From: CAWFPR01 sp963817635 | Lineage (GTDB): Bacteria > Acidobacteriota > Vicinamibacteria > Vicinamibacterales > 2-12-FULL-66-21 | Direction of reading: 5' to 3' | NCBI GenBank assembly: GCA_963817635.1 | Contig: CAWFPR010000002.1 | Span: 124,001 to 188,000, forward strand | Length of the DNA: 64,000 nucleotides | Shown here: piece by piece, positions 17,241 to 25,635 of the stretch | How the letters are laid out: the number at the start of each line of letters is the position of its first letter | How positions within the stretch are numbered: the stretch's first letter is position 1 | Program-made: the position numbers and the translations under genes | Notes under the pieces: generated by a model | Told to the model about the DNA's origin: nothing | Databases searched by the model: none | What the model saw: the letters and a program-made list of their open reading frames with translations, nothing else

Positions 17241-17563
17241 GCCCGTCGTCCCGGGCCGGCGACACGGGCGCGGAGGTCGATAGTTTCCTCCCGGGTAGAA
17301 CGTTCCCGCAGAAGGAACTAAAGTCAGCTCTCTGGCGGTCTTTTGTCGACACCATGAAGCAAAACACCCCTAAAAACCACTAATTCTGTAATTTTCAAGG
17401 CTGGCACGGTGTTCGCTCGCAACGGGACATTCCCGGTTCCCCGCGAGTTGTGTCCAGCCGTGAATCGCCCGACGATCCGCCCACTGATGCCGGGGACGGG
17501 TCGGACCCTGGCTGGATAGTGGTCCGTCACCGACGATCGACCGTCAGGAGAAGCGACAAGCCT
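17241..17563 (+). other. Intergenic region with hairpin and sigma-54 promoter
   Basis: After the ETF-QO stop there is a GC-rich dyad (GCCCGTCG with CGACACGGGC, about 17241-17270) without a T-tract. An AT-richer block (17310-17400) includes ACTAAAGTC at about 17319, a word also seen at 19727. The -24/-12 element follows at 17402, then a roughly 135-base leader to the PEGA gene. I see no convincing coding sequence. Confidence 0.6.
17402..17416 (+). promoter_or_regulatory. Sigma-54 (-24/-12) promoter upstream of PEGA gene
   Basis: TGGCACG-GTGT-TCGC agrees with the TGGCACG-N4-TTGC consensus at all key positions: GG at 17403-17404 and GC at 17415-17416, exactly 12 bases apart. Only the second T of TTGC differs. 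Transcription would start near 17427. An RpoN-dependent activator is encoded 5 kb downstream. Confidence 0.65.
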
Positions 17564-18721
17564 GTGGCCATGATCAAAATCGCGCGGTTCTGGCCGCGCA
17601 ACCAGGCGACCGCGGTGGCCGAATCCACCCCTCCTGTCGTAGACGTCGATGCGCTGTCGGTTTTTGGCTCCGAAGGTGGGACCGAATCGCCCGAACCGGC
17701 CCATGGGACGCTGGTGCTTGCGCCGCGTCCGGACAGCCCCGCCGCGCCCGTTGCGCCGGAGCGGCCGGCTCCGAAGCTACCGCACGCCACTGCTCTGGAC
17801 GGCGGTCATCTGCCTGAGCGCCGGGGCGGCGTCGGCAGGGACCTGGGCTTATCAGCGGTTCATCGCGCGCCCCGCGCCGGGCCAGTTCACGCTCGAAACC
17901 ACCCCCCCGGCATGCCGGTGACGATCGACGGGCAGGCGAACGGCACGACCCCCCTCACGCTCGCCCTCGCGCCCGGGACCCACGAAGTGATTGTCGGCAC
18001 CGGCGCCGGTCAGCGGACGCTCCACCCGACCGTGGCGCCAGGCCTGTCGCTGGTGCAGCGGATCGAAATGACGCCCGCGGCCCAGGCGACCGGCGCCCTT
18101 CGCGTCGAAACCGAAGCCGCTGGTCTGCCGGTGCTGGTTGACGGCGTCGCCAGGGGCGTCTCGCCGCTGACCATCGATGCGCTGGCGCCCGGCGACCACG
18201 ACGTGGTCATCGGCACGGAGGCGACCGCAGTTCACCGCCCGGTCTCGGTGCGGGCCAACGAAACGGTCTCCTTCTTCGTGCCGATCGCCCGTCCGCCCGC
18301 GGTCTCGGCGGGCTGGCTCGCCACCGCGTCTCCGGTCGTCGCGCAAATCACGGAAAACGGCCGCGTCATCGGGTCCACGGATCTCGATCGCGTGATGCTC
18401 GCGGCGGGGGAGCACAACCTGGTGCTCGTGAACGAGGCGCTGGGCTTCCGCGCCGAACGCCGCGTGACCATCGTCGGCGGGAAGGTCGCGCGGCTTTCGA
18501 TCGATCCACCGCTCGGCACGCTGAACATCAACGCGCAACCCTGGGCCGAGGTGTGGATCGACGGCCAGAGCCTGGGCCAGACGCCGATCGGCAACCTGAG
18601 CACGCCGATCGGCTCGCACGAAATCATCTTCCGGCACCCGCAGCTCGGGGAGCGTCGCGAGACGGTCGTCGTCACGCTGCAGCAGCCGGCGCGCATCGGG
18701 GTGGACATGCGGAGGCAGTAG
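17564..18721 (+). CDS. PEGA-domain membrane protein
   Basis: A proline/alanine-rich cytoplasmic start, one membrane helix (LLWTAVICLSAGAASAGTWA, near nt 17790-17850) and three PEGA-type beta repeats: VTIDGQANGTTPLTLALAPG, VLVDGVARGVSPLTIDALAP and VWIDGQSLGQTPIGNLSTPI. PEGA repeats are usually exposed and occur in surface or kinase-associated proteins. The helix is in a different frame from the flanks; an extra base near 17775 and a missing one in the C-run at 17903-17910 compensate each other. I prefer GTG 17564 or ATG 17570, which follow AGGAG at 17546. The sigma-54 promoter upstream and the TonB-like gene right after it suggest one regulated unit. The cellular role is unknown. Confidence 0.68.
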   Translation: MAMIKIARFWPRNQATAVAESTPPVVDVDALSVFGSEGGTESPEPAHGTLVLAPRPDSPAAPVAPERPAPKLPHATALDGGHLPERRGGVGRDLGLSAVHRAPRAGPVHARNHPPGMPVTIDGQANGTTPLTLALAPGTHEVIVGTGAGQRTLHPTVAPGLSLVQRIEMTPAAQATGALRVETEAAGLPVLVDGVARGVSPLTIDALAPGDHDVVIGTEATAVHRPVSVRANETVSFFVPIARPPAVSAGWLATASPVVAQITENGRVIGSTDLDRVMLAAGEHNLVLVNEALGFRAERRVTIVGGKVARLSIDPPLGTLNINAQPWAEVWIDGQSLGQTPIGNLSTPIGSHEIIFRHPQLGERRETVVVTLQQPARIGVDMRRQ

Positions 18722-18723
18722 GT

Positions 18724-19590
18724 ATGGCGACACGCTTCACCGTGGCAACCGCGCTGACGCTGCTGGTCGCGGGCGGCGCAACCGGCTTCGCGCAGCAGCG
18801 GACCTTTCAGCAGGCGAAAGACCTGTACGCGCAGGCCGCTTACGAGGAGGCGCTCGGCGCCCTGGGCTCGCTGCCCGAGACGGCCGTGACGGCCGAAGTC
18901 GCGCGCTACCGCGCGGCCTGCCTGGTCGCGCTCGGCCGGCCCGACGACGCCCGGCAGGCAGTCGCGGCGGCGGTCGGGGAGCATCCGGACTACACACCCG
19001 ATCCGGCGGACACCTCGCCGCGTGTCCTCGAGCTGTTCCAGGAGGCGCGCCGCGAACTGCTGCCGGGGATCGCAAAGCGGATGTACGTCGAAGCGCGCTC
19101 GGCGATGGATCGCAAGGATATCGATGGGGCGGTCCAGGGGCTCGAGCGGCTCATTCACCTGCTCGAGAGCCCCGAACTCGCGGGCGACGCCACCTCGTCC
19201 GATCTGAAGATTCTGGCGACCGGGTTCCTGGAACTGACGCGGGCGAAGGCGACTCCGCCGGTGCCGGATCTGCCGCCGGCGAGGCCTCCGGTGGAACCGA
19301 CGTTGGCGCCCGTCTCCGTGACGACGCCGGCGGTCGCGATCAGGCAGACGCTGCCGCAGTGGGTGCCGCCGGCGGGCATGGCCAGGTTCACGGATTTCAA
19401 GGGATCCGTACGTTTGCAGCTCGGGGCGGACGGGAAGGTGGTGTCGGCGACGATCGTCGAGCCGATTCACCCGGCCTACGATCGCCTGCTGCTGGCCGCG
19501 GCGCGAGACTGGCTGTACGAACCGGCCCGGCGGGACGGCATCCCCGTCGCGAGCGAGCACGTCGTGCAGGTGTCGTTGAAGGCCCGGTAA
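18724..19590 (+). CDS. Exported protein with helical repeats and TonB C-terminal domain
   Basis: A 288-residue protein with a signal peptide (FTVATALTLLVAGGATGFAQ), an alpha-helical region that resembles TPR repeats (about residues 25-150), a proline-rich linker (PPVPDLPPARPPVEPTLAPV) and a C-terminal TonB-like domain (FKGSVRLQLGADGKVVSATI to the end). Proteins of this type sit in the periplasm, and the TonB fold may bind a partner rather than a receptor. It starts two bases after the PEGA gene stop and probably shares its sigma-54 promoter. The name TonB would overstate what is known; no ExbBD genes are nearby. Confidence 0.7.
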   Translation: MATRFTVATALTLLVAGGATGFAQQRTFQQAKDLYAQAAYEEALGALGSLPETAVTAEVARYRAACLVALGRPDDARQAVAAAVGEHPDYTPDPADTSPRVLELFQEARRELLPGIAKRMYVEARSAMDRKDIDGAVQGLERLIHLLESPELAGDATSSDLKILATGFLELTRAKATPPVPDLPPARPPVEPTLAPVSVTTPAVAIRQTLPQWVPPAGMARFTDFKGSVRLQLGADGKVVSATIVEPIHPAYDRLLLAAARDWLYEPARRDGIPVASEHVVQVSLKAR

Positions 19591-19726
19591 GTGGAGTGTG
19601 CGCGTCGGTGACGATGCCGCAATCGGGCCGTCCAGGCGCTTGCCCGCTTCGTGTACCGACCTGCTGACGGCACCGTCTCGAAGAGTGCGACCCTCCAGAA
19701 CTGTAAACTCTGATCTGAAACGGGAC

Positions 19727-19760
19727 AGACTAAAGTCACGTCTGCGGCAGACTTTAGTCT
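19727..19760. repeat. Inverted repeat AGACTAAAGTC / GACTTTAGTCT
   Basis: Perfect 11-base arms (19727-19737 and 19750-19760) separated by 12 bases. The CTAAAGTC core also appears near 17319 and, as GCGACTTTAGTCGC, at 50164. It may be a terminator-like hairpin for the upstream gene, a binding site, or a member of a dispersed palindromic repeat. Confidence 0.7.
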
Positions 19761-19880
19761 ACTATCCTGTGACAATGGGTCCGGTTTGGCGATCGTGGGG
19801 TGCCGACACAACCGTCCGAGTCTGGTCCGAACTCCACGCCCGCTTGACATTCCTGCAGTTGAATAATGTCTCCCCAAGCG

Positions 19881-19896
19881 TGGCGACTTCTTTGCA
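19881..19896 (+). promoter_or_regulatory. Sigma-54 (-24/-12) promoter upstream of the GAF/PilZ regulatory block
   Basis: TGGCGAC-TTCT-TTGCA has GG at 19882-19883 and GC at 19894-19895, 12 bases apart, with the full TTGCA -12 element. The predicted start lies near 19906, about 40 bases before the first plausible start codon. Confidence 0.6.
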
Positions 19897-19946
19897 CTCA
19901 CGATGTTCCGTCCACCAAATTGTAATGACTTCCACTGAAAATTCCC

Positions 19947-21659
19947 TTGCGGGAGGGCTGTCGGGCGGTCGTGGCCTCGAGGAGTTTCCCGCCTCGCCGG
20001 CCGTTCGTCGATCGGTCGCTGCGGGTGTCGGCGCTCCTCGGCATCATGGTGGAGCGGCTGCGGGCGCGCTTCGGGGTCGGTGTTGATATTTTGAGCAGTC
20101 AGTTGTACCCGGTGCTGCCCCCTGGCGGCGGAGAGCTGTATCGCGCCATCGAGATGTCGTCCCGGCTGCGCGCCGAAGTGGCGGCTGCGGTGGACGGAGG
20201 CAGGGTGACCAGCCTGAGCACCGGCGATGCGGAGTATGCGCTGCACCCGCTGCGCGGCGGGCGCACGGTGCGCGGCGTGGTCGGGCTGCTGGCCGTCCGG
20301 CGCCCGGATCCGGCAGTCGCCGGCCGTTCCCAGTCGGCGGCGGAGGGCACCGATCCCTGGGTGGATGTGCTGAAGGCCGCCATCGAAGCCGATATCGCGT
20401 CGAGTGAGGGGTTGCGCGAGGAGCGTCTGCATGCGCGCCGGACCTCCGCCGCGCTCCGGTTCCTGGGGCAACTGGTCCGGATCCAGTCCGAAGGCGACCT
20501 GGCGCGCGCCGTCGTGCACGCGGCGGCGGTCTGGTTCGACATCGATGCCCGGCTCTACCGTCGCGACCTGTCAGGGACGTACGTCCTTCACACGACGCTC
20601 CCCGGTGTGGTGGATCCCCAGGGCACCCGGATCGATCCGGCGCTCCTGGGCGGCGCGGCGCGCGCCGTGTCGGTGGCGGTCGGCCCTGACGCCGTCGATC
20701 TGCGCTGGGCGACGCCGGAGGCGCTGCTGGTCCCGATTCTCGTCAACGGGGCGGCCGAGTGGGTGCTCGCGCTCGGCGGAGTGCTTCCCCCGGAGGCGCA
20801 ACTCGTGTTCGAGATTGTCGGGCAGACCGTCGGGTCGCATCTGAGCCGGATGGACGTGTCGAGCCGGTCAGCCGTCCGCCGCCGGTTCCGCGCGGTGCTG
20901 AATCGTCCGGATGGTCCCCGCGAGCTGGTGGCACTCGATGCGCTGCGTCAACTGATCGAGGAAACGGGCGCGGCATCCGGGCTGCTGACGCTGTTCGATC
21001 AGGGCGGATCGCGGCGGCTCGCGGCCGTTGGCGGGCTGCAGCCGATCGCGGCGCCTCCCGACCAGCCGGTGTTCGACGCGGAGCAGTTCGTGGTGTCGAT
21101 CCCGCTCGCCCGCGAGCGGAGCGCGGTGCTCCAGCTCGCGGCGGCGCCGGAGCGGACCCTCGACGCGGGCGCGGCGGCCGCGGCCACCGAGGCGGTGCCG
21201 CTGCTCCAGGCCTTCCTCGCCGGCGCGCTCAATCCGGAGTCGCCGTTGATGGTGGATCTGGACATGCCTTCCGGCTTCGTCGCGCGCATCGGCGAGGAAC
21301 TCGCGCGGGCGAAGCGGTTCGATCTGGGCCTGTCGATGCTGCTCGTGGACGTGGAACCCCATGCGGTCGACACGCGCGTCGTCGGCGAGGTGCTGGCGGG
21401 CGTGCGCGGGGAGCTGCGGGGATCGGACATTCTCGGACTGGTCGATCGGCGGCGGATCGCCGCGCTCCTGGTCCACACCGATGTCGACGGCGGCTCGGCG
21501 GTTGTGCACAGGGTTCGTCGTCGCCTCGGACGATTCCTGAAGGCCGGCGGCGTCTCGGAACTGCGCCTCGGCCGCGCCGTGCTCTCTGGCGAGTGCAAGA
21601 CCGCGTCGGAGCTGTTGTCGCTTGCGAGCCTGAACGTTGAGGCGGTGGTTGCCTCGTAG
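19947..21659 (+). CDS. GAF-like and degenerate GGDEF-like signalling protein
   Basis: About 570 residues. Two central regions look like GAF sensor folds (roughly residues 165-300 and 325-430). The C-terminal 130 residues (SGFVARIGEELARAKRFDLG, LSMLLVDVEPHAV, RGSDILGLVDRRRIAALLVH) follow the pattern of a diguanylate-cyclase domain but have no GGDEF motif, so catalysis is unlikely. The start is uncertain: TTG 19947 or an internal ATG at 20046. Just downstream are two PilZ genes and a sigma-54 activator, so a role in signal input for polysaccharide control is plausible but inferred. I do not recognise a named family. Confidence 0.6.
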   Translation: MREGCRAVVASRSFPPRRPFVDRSLRVSALLGIMVERLRARFGVGVDILSSQLYPVLPPGGGELYRAIEMSSRLRAEVAAAVDGGRVTSLSTGDAEYALHPLRGGRTVRGVVGLLAVRRPDPAVAGRSQSAAEGTDPWVDVLKAAIEADIASSEGLREERLHARRTSAALRFLGQLVRIQSEGDLARAVVHAAAVWFDIDARLYRRDLSGTYVLHTTLPGVVDPQGTRIDPALLGGAARAVSVAVGPDAVDLRWATPEALLVPILVNGAAEWVLALGGVLPPEAQLVFEIVGQTVGSHLSRMDVSSRSAVRRRFRAVLNRPDGPRELVALDALRQLIEETGAASGLLTLFDQGGSRRLAAVGGLQPIAAPPDQPVFDAEQFVVSIPLARERSAVLQLAAAPERTLDAGAAAAATEAVPLLQAFLAGALNPESPLMVDLDMPSGFVARIGEELARAKRFDLGLSMLLVDVEPHAVDTRVVGEVLAGVRGELRGSDILGLVDRRRIAALLVHTDVDGGSAVVHRVRRRLGRFLKAGGVSELRLGRAVLSGECKTASELLSLASLNVEAVVAS

Positions 21660-21704
21660 CGCGATCGTCATCCCGCGGCGTGATCGCGCCGCACGACTAC
21701 AGCC

Positions 21705-22082
21705 ATGGTGAGTCCGGAGCTCGACATGAAGCGCAGGCTGGGAGACAGGCGCGGGCGACCGCGCTTCGAAATCGTCGGAGCTTTGTGGGGCTCGCTCGAG
21801 ACCGTGGTCGGGATGCCGATCCGCAACGTGAGCCGGGGGGGCGCGCTGGTGCAGGCGTCGGTGCCCCTGACCGAGGACTCGGAGCACCACGTGTCGGTCA
21901 CGTCCGAAGGCGTGCAGACACCGGCGGTCGTCCGGGTACGTCACGTGCGGCCGATGGTCGGGTCCGACGGCACGGACTACTACCTGATCGGTCTCGAGTT
22001 CGTCTCGCTGGCCAGCACGCTGGCGGCGGAAATCGACCACTGGCTGATGGATGCCGGCGGCCTCGGGGCCGAGGGCGCCTGA
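21705..22082 (+). CDS. PilZ-domain protein 1
   Basis: A single PilZ domain of 125 residues, the usual size of stand-alone c-di-GMP receptors. The N-terminal arginine-rich motif RRLGDRRGRPRFEIVG and the NVSRGGALV motif (D/N-x-S-x-x-G) are the c-di-GMP-binding features. The rest forms the expected beta barrel (VVRVRHVRPM, YYLIGLEFVSL). It begins 46 bases after the GAF protein and is followed by a second PilZ gene 28 bases later. Target and ligand state are not visible. Confidence 0.75.
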   Translation: MVSPELDMKRRLGDRRGRPRFEIVGALWGSLETVVGMPIRNVSRGGALVQASVPLTEDSEHHVSVTSEGVQTPAVVRVRHVRPMVGSDGTDYYLIGLEFVSLASTLAAEIDHWLMDAGGLGAEGA

Positions 22083-22110
22083 TCCGGGACAACTGGCGGA
22101 GCAGGACCAC

Positions 22111-22428
22111 ATGATTGAACGACGGCGTTCCCCCCGGGTCGAGATGCAGCCGGACGAGACCATCCGGGTCGTCGTCCGGCACCGAGTGCAACTGCTCGAC
22201 ATCAGCATGTCGGGCGCCCTGGTCGCGTGCGAAGCGCGGCTGCCGAAGGGCACGCGCGGGCAGTTCCGGACCGCGCTGGCGGGGACGCCCTTCACGGCGG
22301 AGGTGATGGTGCGGCGGCACGATTCGCGGCCGGCGCCCGCACAAACCGGTCTCGGAACGACGTTCTCGACGATCGACGATCAGAGCCGGCGCAGTCTCGA
22401 GCAGTTCCTGCGCCGCGGCAGCAACTAG
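22111..22428 (+). CDS. PilZ-domain protein 2
   Basis: A second short PilZ protein of 105 residues. It starts with IERRRSPRVEM, giving the arginine switch, and has LLDISMSGALVACEA, the D-x-S-x-x-G motif. The ATG at 22111 directly precedes the Arg-rich segment, as in typical minimal PilZ proteins. A pair of adjacent PilZ genes before an enhancer-binding protein suggests c-di-GMP input into the exopolysaccharide locus. Confidence 0.75.
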   Translation: MIERRRSPRVEMQPDETIRVVVRHRVQLLDISMSGALVACEARLPKGTRGQFRTALAGTPFTAEVMVRRHDSRPAPAQTGLGTTFSTIDDQSRRSLEQFLRRGSN

Positions 22429-22520
22429 CAGGCCGGGGGCTCGGGCATCGAACGGCAGTATCGGCAGGTGTTGGTACAACGACGGGCGGGCCGCTGGTCC
22501 GCCGGACAAGGGACGCACGC

Positions 22521-23591
22521 ATGAGAGCGCAGGGAAACGGTGAGCTGATTGGCACCAGCGTCGCGATGGCGGAGCTGGTCCAGGAGATCGAACGGATAGC
22601 CCGTTCGGACGCCAAGGTGCTCGTCACCGGCGAGAGCGGGGTCGGCAAGGAGCTGGTCGCCACGGCCATTCATCGCCGGAGCGCGCGCGCCGCGCGGCAG
22701 CTCGTCACCGTCAACTGTGCGGGTCTGCCGGAAACGCTGCTCGAATCGGAACTGTTCGGCCACGTGAAGGGGTCGTTCACCGGCGCCTATCGCGACAAGC
22801 AGGGCAAGCTCGAACTGGCGGACGGCGGCACGATTTTCCTCGACGAAATCGGGGAGATGACGCTGCGGATGCAGGGGCTGCTCCTGCGGTTCATGGAAAC
22901 CGGCGAGCTGCAGAAGGTCGGGAGCGATCGGCCGACCAGCCGCGTCAACGTCCGCGTCGTCGCCGCGACCAACCGCAGCCTGCGCGACATGATCGCCCAG
23001 GGGACGTTCCGCGAGGACCTGTTCTACCGGCTGAACGTCATTCACCTGACGGTGCCGCCGCTGCGCGAACGGCGCGAGGACATCCCGCCGCTCATGGAGC
23101 ACTTCCTGGAGCAGTTCACGCGCAGCAACGGCTACCTGGTCAAGGCACTGGCGCCCGAGACCCAGCGCCTGCTCCGGGAGTACTCGTGGCCCGGCAACGT
23201 CCGCGAGCTCGAGAACGTCATCGAGCGGCTCGTCGTGACGGGCCGCGCCGAATCGGTCACGCCCGAAGAGCTGCCGATGGAGATCCGGATGCACAGCGGC
23301 GTCGGGCTGCGGCCCAAGCGCGAGCGCCGCCGCACGATCGCCGACGACCTCTACAAGCGGTTGATGGAAGAGCGCGAGTCGTTCTGGACGGCGGTGTACC
23401 CGCTCTACATGGAGCGCGAAATCACGCGCGGCAACGTCCGCGACCTCGTGCGCAAGGGGCTGGAAGAAGCCAGGGGCAACTACAAGATCGTTGCGCGGAT
23501 GTTCAACATGGAGCAACGCGACTACAAGCGGTTCCTGAACTTCCTGCGGAAACACGACTGCCAGGTGCCGTTCAAGGAATACCGGCAGTAG
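22521..23591 (+). CDS. Sigma-54-dependent activator without sensor domain
   Basis: A 356-residue enhancer-binding protein that opens sigma-54 promoter complexes with ATP. The AAA+ domain starts almost at the N-terminus: Walker A GESGVGKE (37-44), the sigma-54 loop as GSFTGA instead of GAFTGA (84-89), Walker B GGTIFLDEIGEM (102-113), and FREDLFYRLNVIHLTVPPLR. There is no receiver, PAS or GAF domain ahead of it. The C-terminal part is a Fis-like helix-turn-helix (EEARGNYKIVARMFNMEQRD). It would be controlled through a separate partner, perhaps the PilZ or GAF proteins upstream. It lies directly before the export genes and is the natural candidate to act on the -24/-12 sites in this window. Confidence 0.9.
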   Translation: MRAQGNGELIGTSVAMAELVQEIERIARSDAKVLVTGESGVGKELVATAIHRRSARAARQLVTVNCAGLPETLLESELFGHVKGSFTGAYRDKQGKLELADGGTIFLDEIGEMTLRMQGLLLRFMETGELQKVGSDRPTSRVNVRVVAATNRSLRDMIAQGTFREDLFYRLNVIHLTVPPLRERREDIPPLMEHFLEQFTRSNGYLVKALAPETQRLLREYSWPGNVRELENVIERLVVTGRAESVTPEELPMEIRMHSGVGLRPKRERRRTIADDLYKRLMEERESFWTAVYPLYMEREITRGNVRDLVRKGLEEARGNYKIVARMFNMEQRDYKRFLNFLRKHDCQVPFKEYRQ

Positions 23592-23624
23592 TTCGGGAAC
23601 CGGCACTACCACGGAGCTGTTTAC

Positions 23625-24291
23625 GTGAACATGAAGATCGCTCGATTCGACCATGCGCGACACACCGCCCGGGCTGCGGCGGTCCTGATCCTGCTCATCG
23701 CGGCAGGATCGCCGGCGGCGGCCCAGCACGTCCGCGGCCAAACAGGCCGTGCCGGCAGGCACCAGCACGCCGCCGGGTGTGAAGATTCCCGCCGGCGTCG
23801 CGACGCCGGCCGACTACGTGATCGGTCCCGACGACGTCCTGACGGTGGTGTTCTGGCGCGACAAGGACATGTCGAGCGACGTCGCGGTCCGGCCGGACGG
23901 CAAGATCTCGCTGCCGCTCCTCAACGAGGTGCAGGCATCGGGGCTGACGCCGGAGCAGCTGCGCGTCCTGGTGACCGAGGCGGCCTCGAAATTCGTCGAG
24001 GACCCGACCGTTTCCATCGTCGTGAAGGAGATCCACAGCCGCAAGGTGTTCATCACCGGGATGGTCAACAAGCCGGGGACGTATCCGCTGTCGGGTCCGA
24101 CGACTGTCGTGCAGCTGATCGCGATGGCGGGCGGCGTGCTCGAATATGCCGACAGCAAGCACATCACGATCCTGCGGACGGTCAACGGGCGCGAGACGAG
24201 CCTGCCGTTCAACTACAAGGACGTGACCAGGCGGAAGAACCTGAAACAGAACATCGAGCTGAAGCCGGGCGACACGATCATCGTCCCCTAG
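23625..24291 (+). CDS. Polysaccharide export protein, SLBB type (frameshift after signal peptide)
   Basis: A Wza-like outer-membrane export component. The signal peptide (AAVLILLIAAGSPAAAQ) is read from the GTG at 23625 or the ATG at 23631. The frame then shifts near 23735 to the conserved part. The export domain shows DYVIGPDDVLTVVFWRDKDM and VRPDGKISLPLLNEVQASGL, and the SLBB-like segment RKVFITGMVNKPGTYPLSGP ends at GDTIIVP. The mature part is short, as in exosortase-associated loci. It opens the exopolysaccharide operon, with the barrel, Wzz and kinase genes after it. Confidence 0.88.
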
Positions 24292-24303
24292 CAGCCACGT
24301 CCA

Positions 24304-25635
24304 ATGGTCATGAAACCGATTACCCGGCTCGTCGTGTGCGTGGCCGTCCTCACGGGCGTCAGCGCCAGTGCGGCCGCCCAGGCAGTCCGCCCCGAGCGCC
24401 CCTATCGCGGGCTGTTCGGGGGGGGCGTGGGGGATGCCGAGCAGACGCTCTCGCTGAACGTGTCGCTCGGCGGCGGCTACGACGACAACATCTTCGCGGG
24501 CCAGGGGCAGTCGGGCCTCGGCCGCGGCTCTCAGGTGGCCAGGCCGGGAACGTTCGGCAGCCTGTCGGGCAGCCTGGCGTATTCGTACAACACGCCGCGG
24601 CTCAGCGCGTCGCTCTCGACGGCGACCTCGGTCCGATACGCTCCGGCAGCCAGCAGCAACGCCTACGGCGGCTACAGCGGCGCGGCCGCCATGTCGATGC
24701 CGCTCTGGCGCGGGGCCGGGCTCTCGGCGAGCCAGTCGGTGGGCTATCAGCCGTATTTCTCGCTCCAGTTGATCCCGGTCTTCGCCACCGGGGACCTGGT
24801 GCAGGCGACGGTCGAGAGCTTCGATCTCGCGGCGACCAACGAAACGTATCTGAGCTACATGACGGCGGTTGGCCTGTCGCAGCGCCTGAGCCGCCGCGGC
24901 AGTCTCGGCCTCGCGTTCAACCAGCGGATCAGCGATTTTTCGTCCAACCGGCCGAACTACACGTCGCGCGGCGCCAGCGCGCAGTACTCGGTCGGCATCG
25001 CGAAAGGGCTGGGCGCGCACGTCGGCTACGGCTACCGCGTCGCCGAAACCGGCACCGTGCCCGCGCCGACCCGCCTCGAGGCGCACAACATCAACGTGGG
25101 CATCGACTTCAACCGGGCGCTGTCGTTCTCGCGCCGCACCACGCTGACGTTCGGGACCGGCACGGCGGCCGTCGTCCAGCAGAAGCGCACGCGGTATCGC
25201 CTGACGGGGAACGCCGAACTCGTCTACGAGCTGGCCCGCACGTGGAGCACGGGCGTGGCCTACGACCGCAGCGTGCGGTTCGTCGAGAACTTCGCCGATC
25301 CGATCTTCTCCGACGGCGCCAGCGCGTTTCTCGGAGGCCTGGTGAACCGGCGGCTGGAATTCACCTCGCGCGCGGGTGTGTCGTTCGGCCAGATTGGCGG
25401 CACGGTGCGAGGCAAGAACGTCAAGACCTATCTCGGGACCGCGGGGCTGACCTACGGGCTGACGCGCAACGTCGGCCTCGGCGTGAACTACTCGTACTAC
25501 CGTTACGCGTTCGGCCAGAGCGCGGTGCTTCCGGCGGGTTACGACCGGAAGCTCGACCGCCAGGGCGTTCGCGCATACATCACCCTCTGGGCGCCGCTCG
25601 TCCACAGGGCCAGGAGAGCCGATGCTGCCAGGTAA
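24304..25635 (+). CDS. Outer-membrane beta-barrel protein of the exopolysaccharide locus
   Basis: A 443-residue protein with a signal peptide (LVVCVAVLTGVSASAAAQA) and a repeated alternating pattern of aromatic and small residues typical of a barrel (LSLNVSLGGGYDDNIFAG, LGLGVNYSYYRYAFG near the end). It is intact. Similar barrels are encoded between the export protein and Wzz in XrtA-type exopolysaccharide clusters, where they are thought to complete the export path. The last 14 bases overlap the start of wzz. A specific substrate cannot be assigned. Confidence 0.72.
   Translation: MVMKPITRLVVCVAVLTGVSASAAAQAVRPERPYRGLFGGGVGDAEQTLSLNVSLGGGYDDNIFAGQGQSGLGRGSQVARPGTFGSLSGSLAYSYNTPRLSASLSTATSVRYAPAASSNAYGGYSGAAAMSMPLWRGAGLSASQSVGYQPYFSLQLIPVFATGDLVQATVESFDLAATNETYLSYMTAVGLSQRLSRRGSLGLAFNQRISDFSSNRPNYTSRGASAQYSVGIAKGLGAHVGYGYRVAETGTVPAPTRLEAHNINVGIDFNRALSFSRRTTLTFGTGTAAVVQQKRTRYRLTGNAELVYELARTWSTGVAYDRSVRFVENFADPIFSDGASAFLGGLVNRRLEFTSRAGVSFGQIGGTVRGKNVKTYLGTAGLTYGLTRNVGLGVNYSYYRYAFGQSAVLPAGYDRKLDRQGVRAYITLWAPLVHRARRADAAR

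Larger units (their letters stand above)
19591..19946 (+). other. Intergenic region with inverted repeat and sigma-54 promoter
   Basis: This AT-richer gap holds an 11-base inverted repeat at 19727-19760, a TTGACA word at 19844-19849 without a well-spaced -10, and a -24/-12 promoter at 19881. An ATG at 19925 opens a short frame that could be an alternative start for the next gene if there is an indel. No separate gene is supported. Confidence 0.6.

Noticed and set aside
17241..17270. Intrinsic terminator after ETF-QO
   Set aside because: There is a GC-rich dyad but no T-tract and the stem has mismatches.
19844..19872. Sigma-70 promoter from TTGACA at 19844
   Set aside because: No -10 hexamer is present at 16-18 bases; the -24/-12 element 37 bases downstream fits better.
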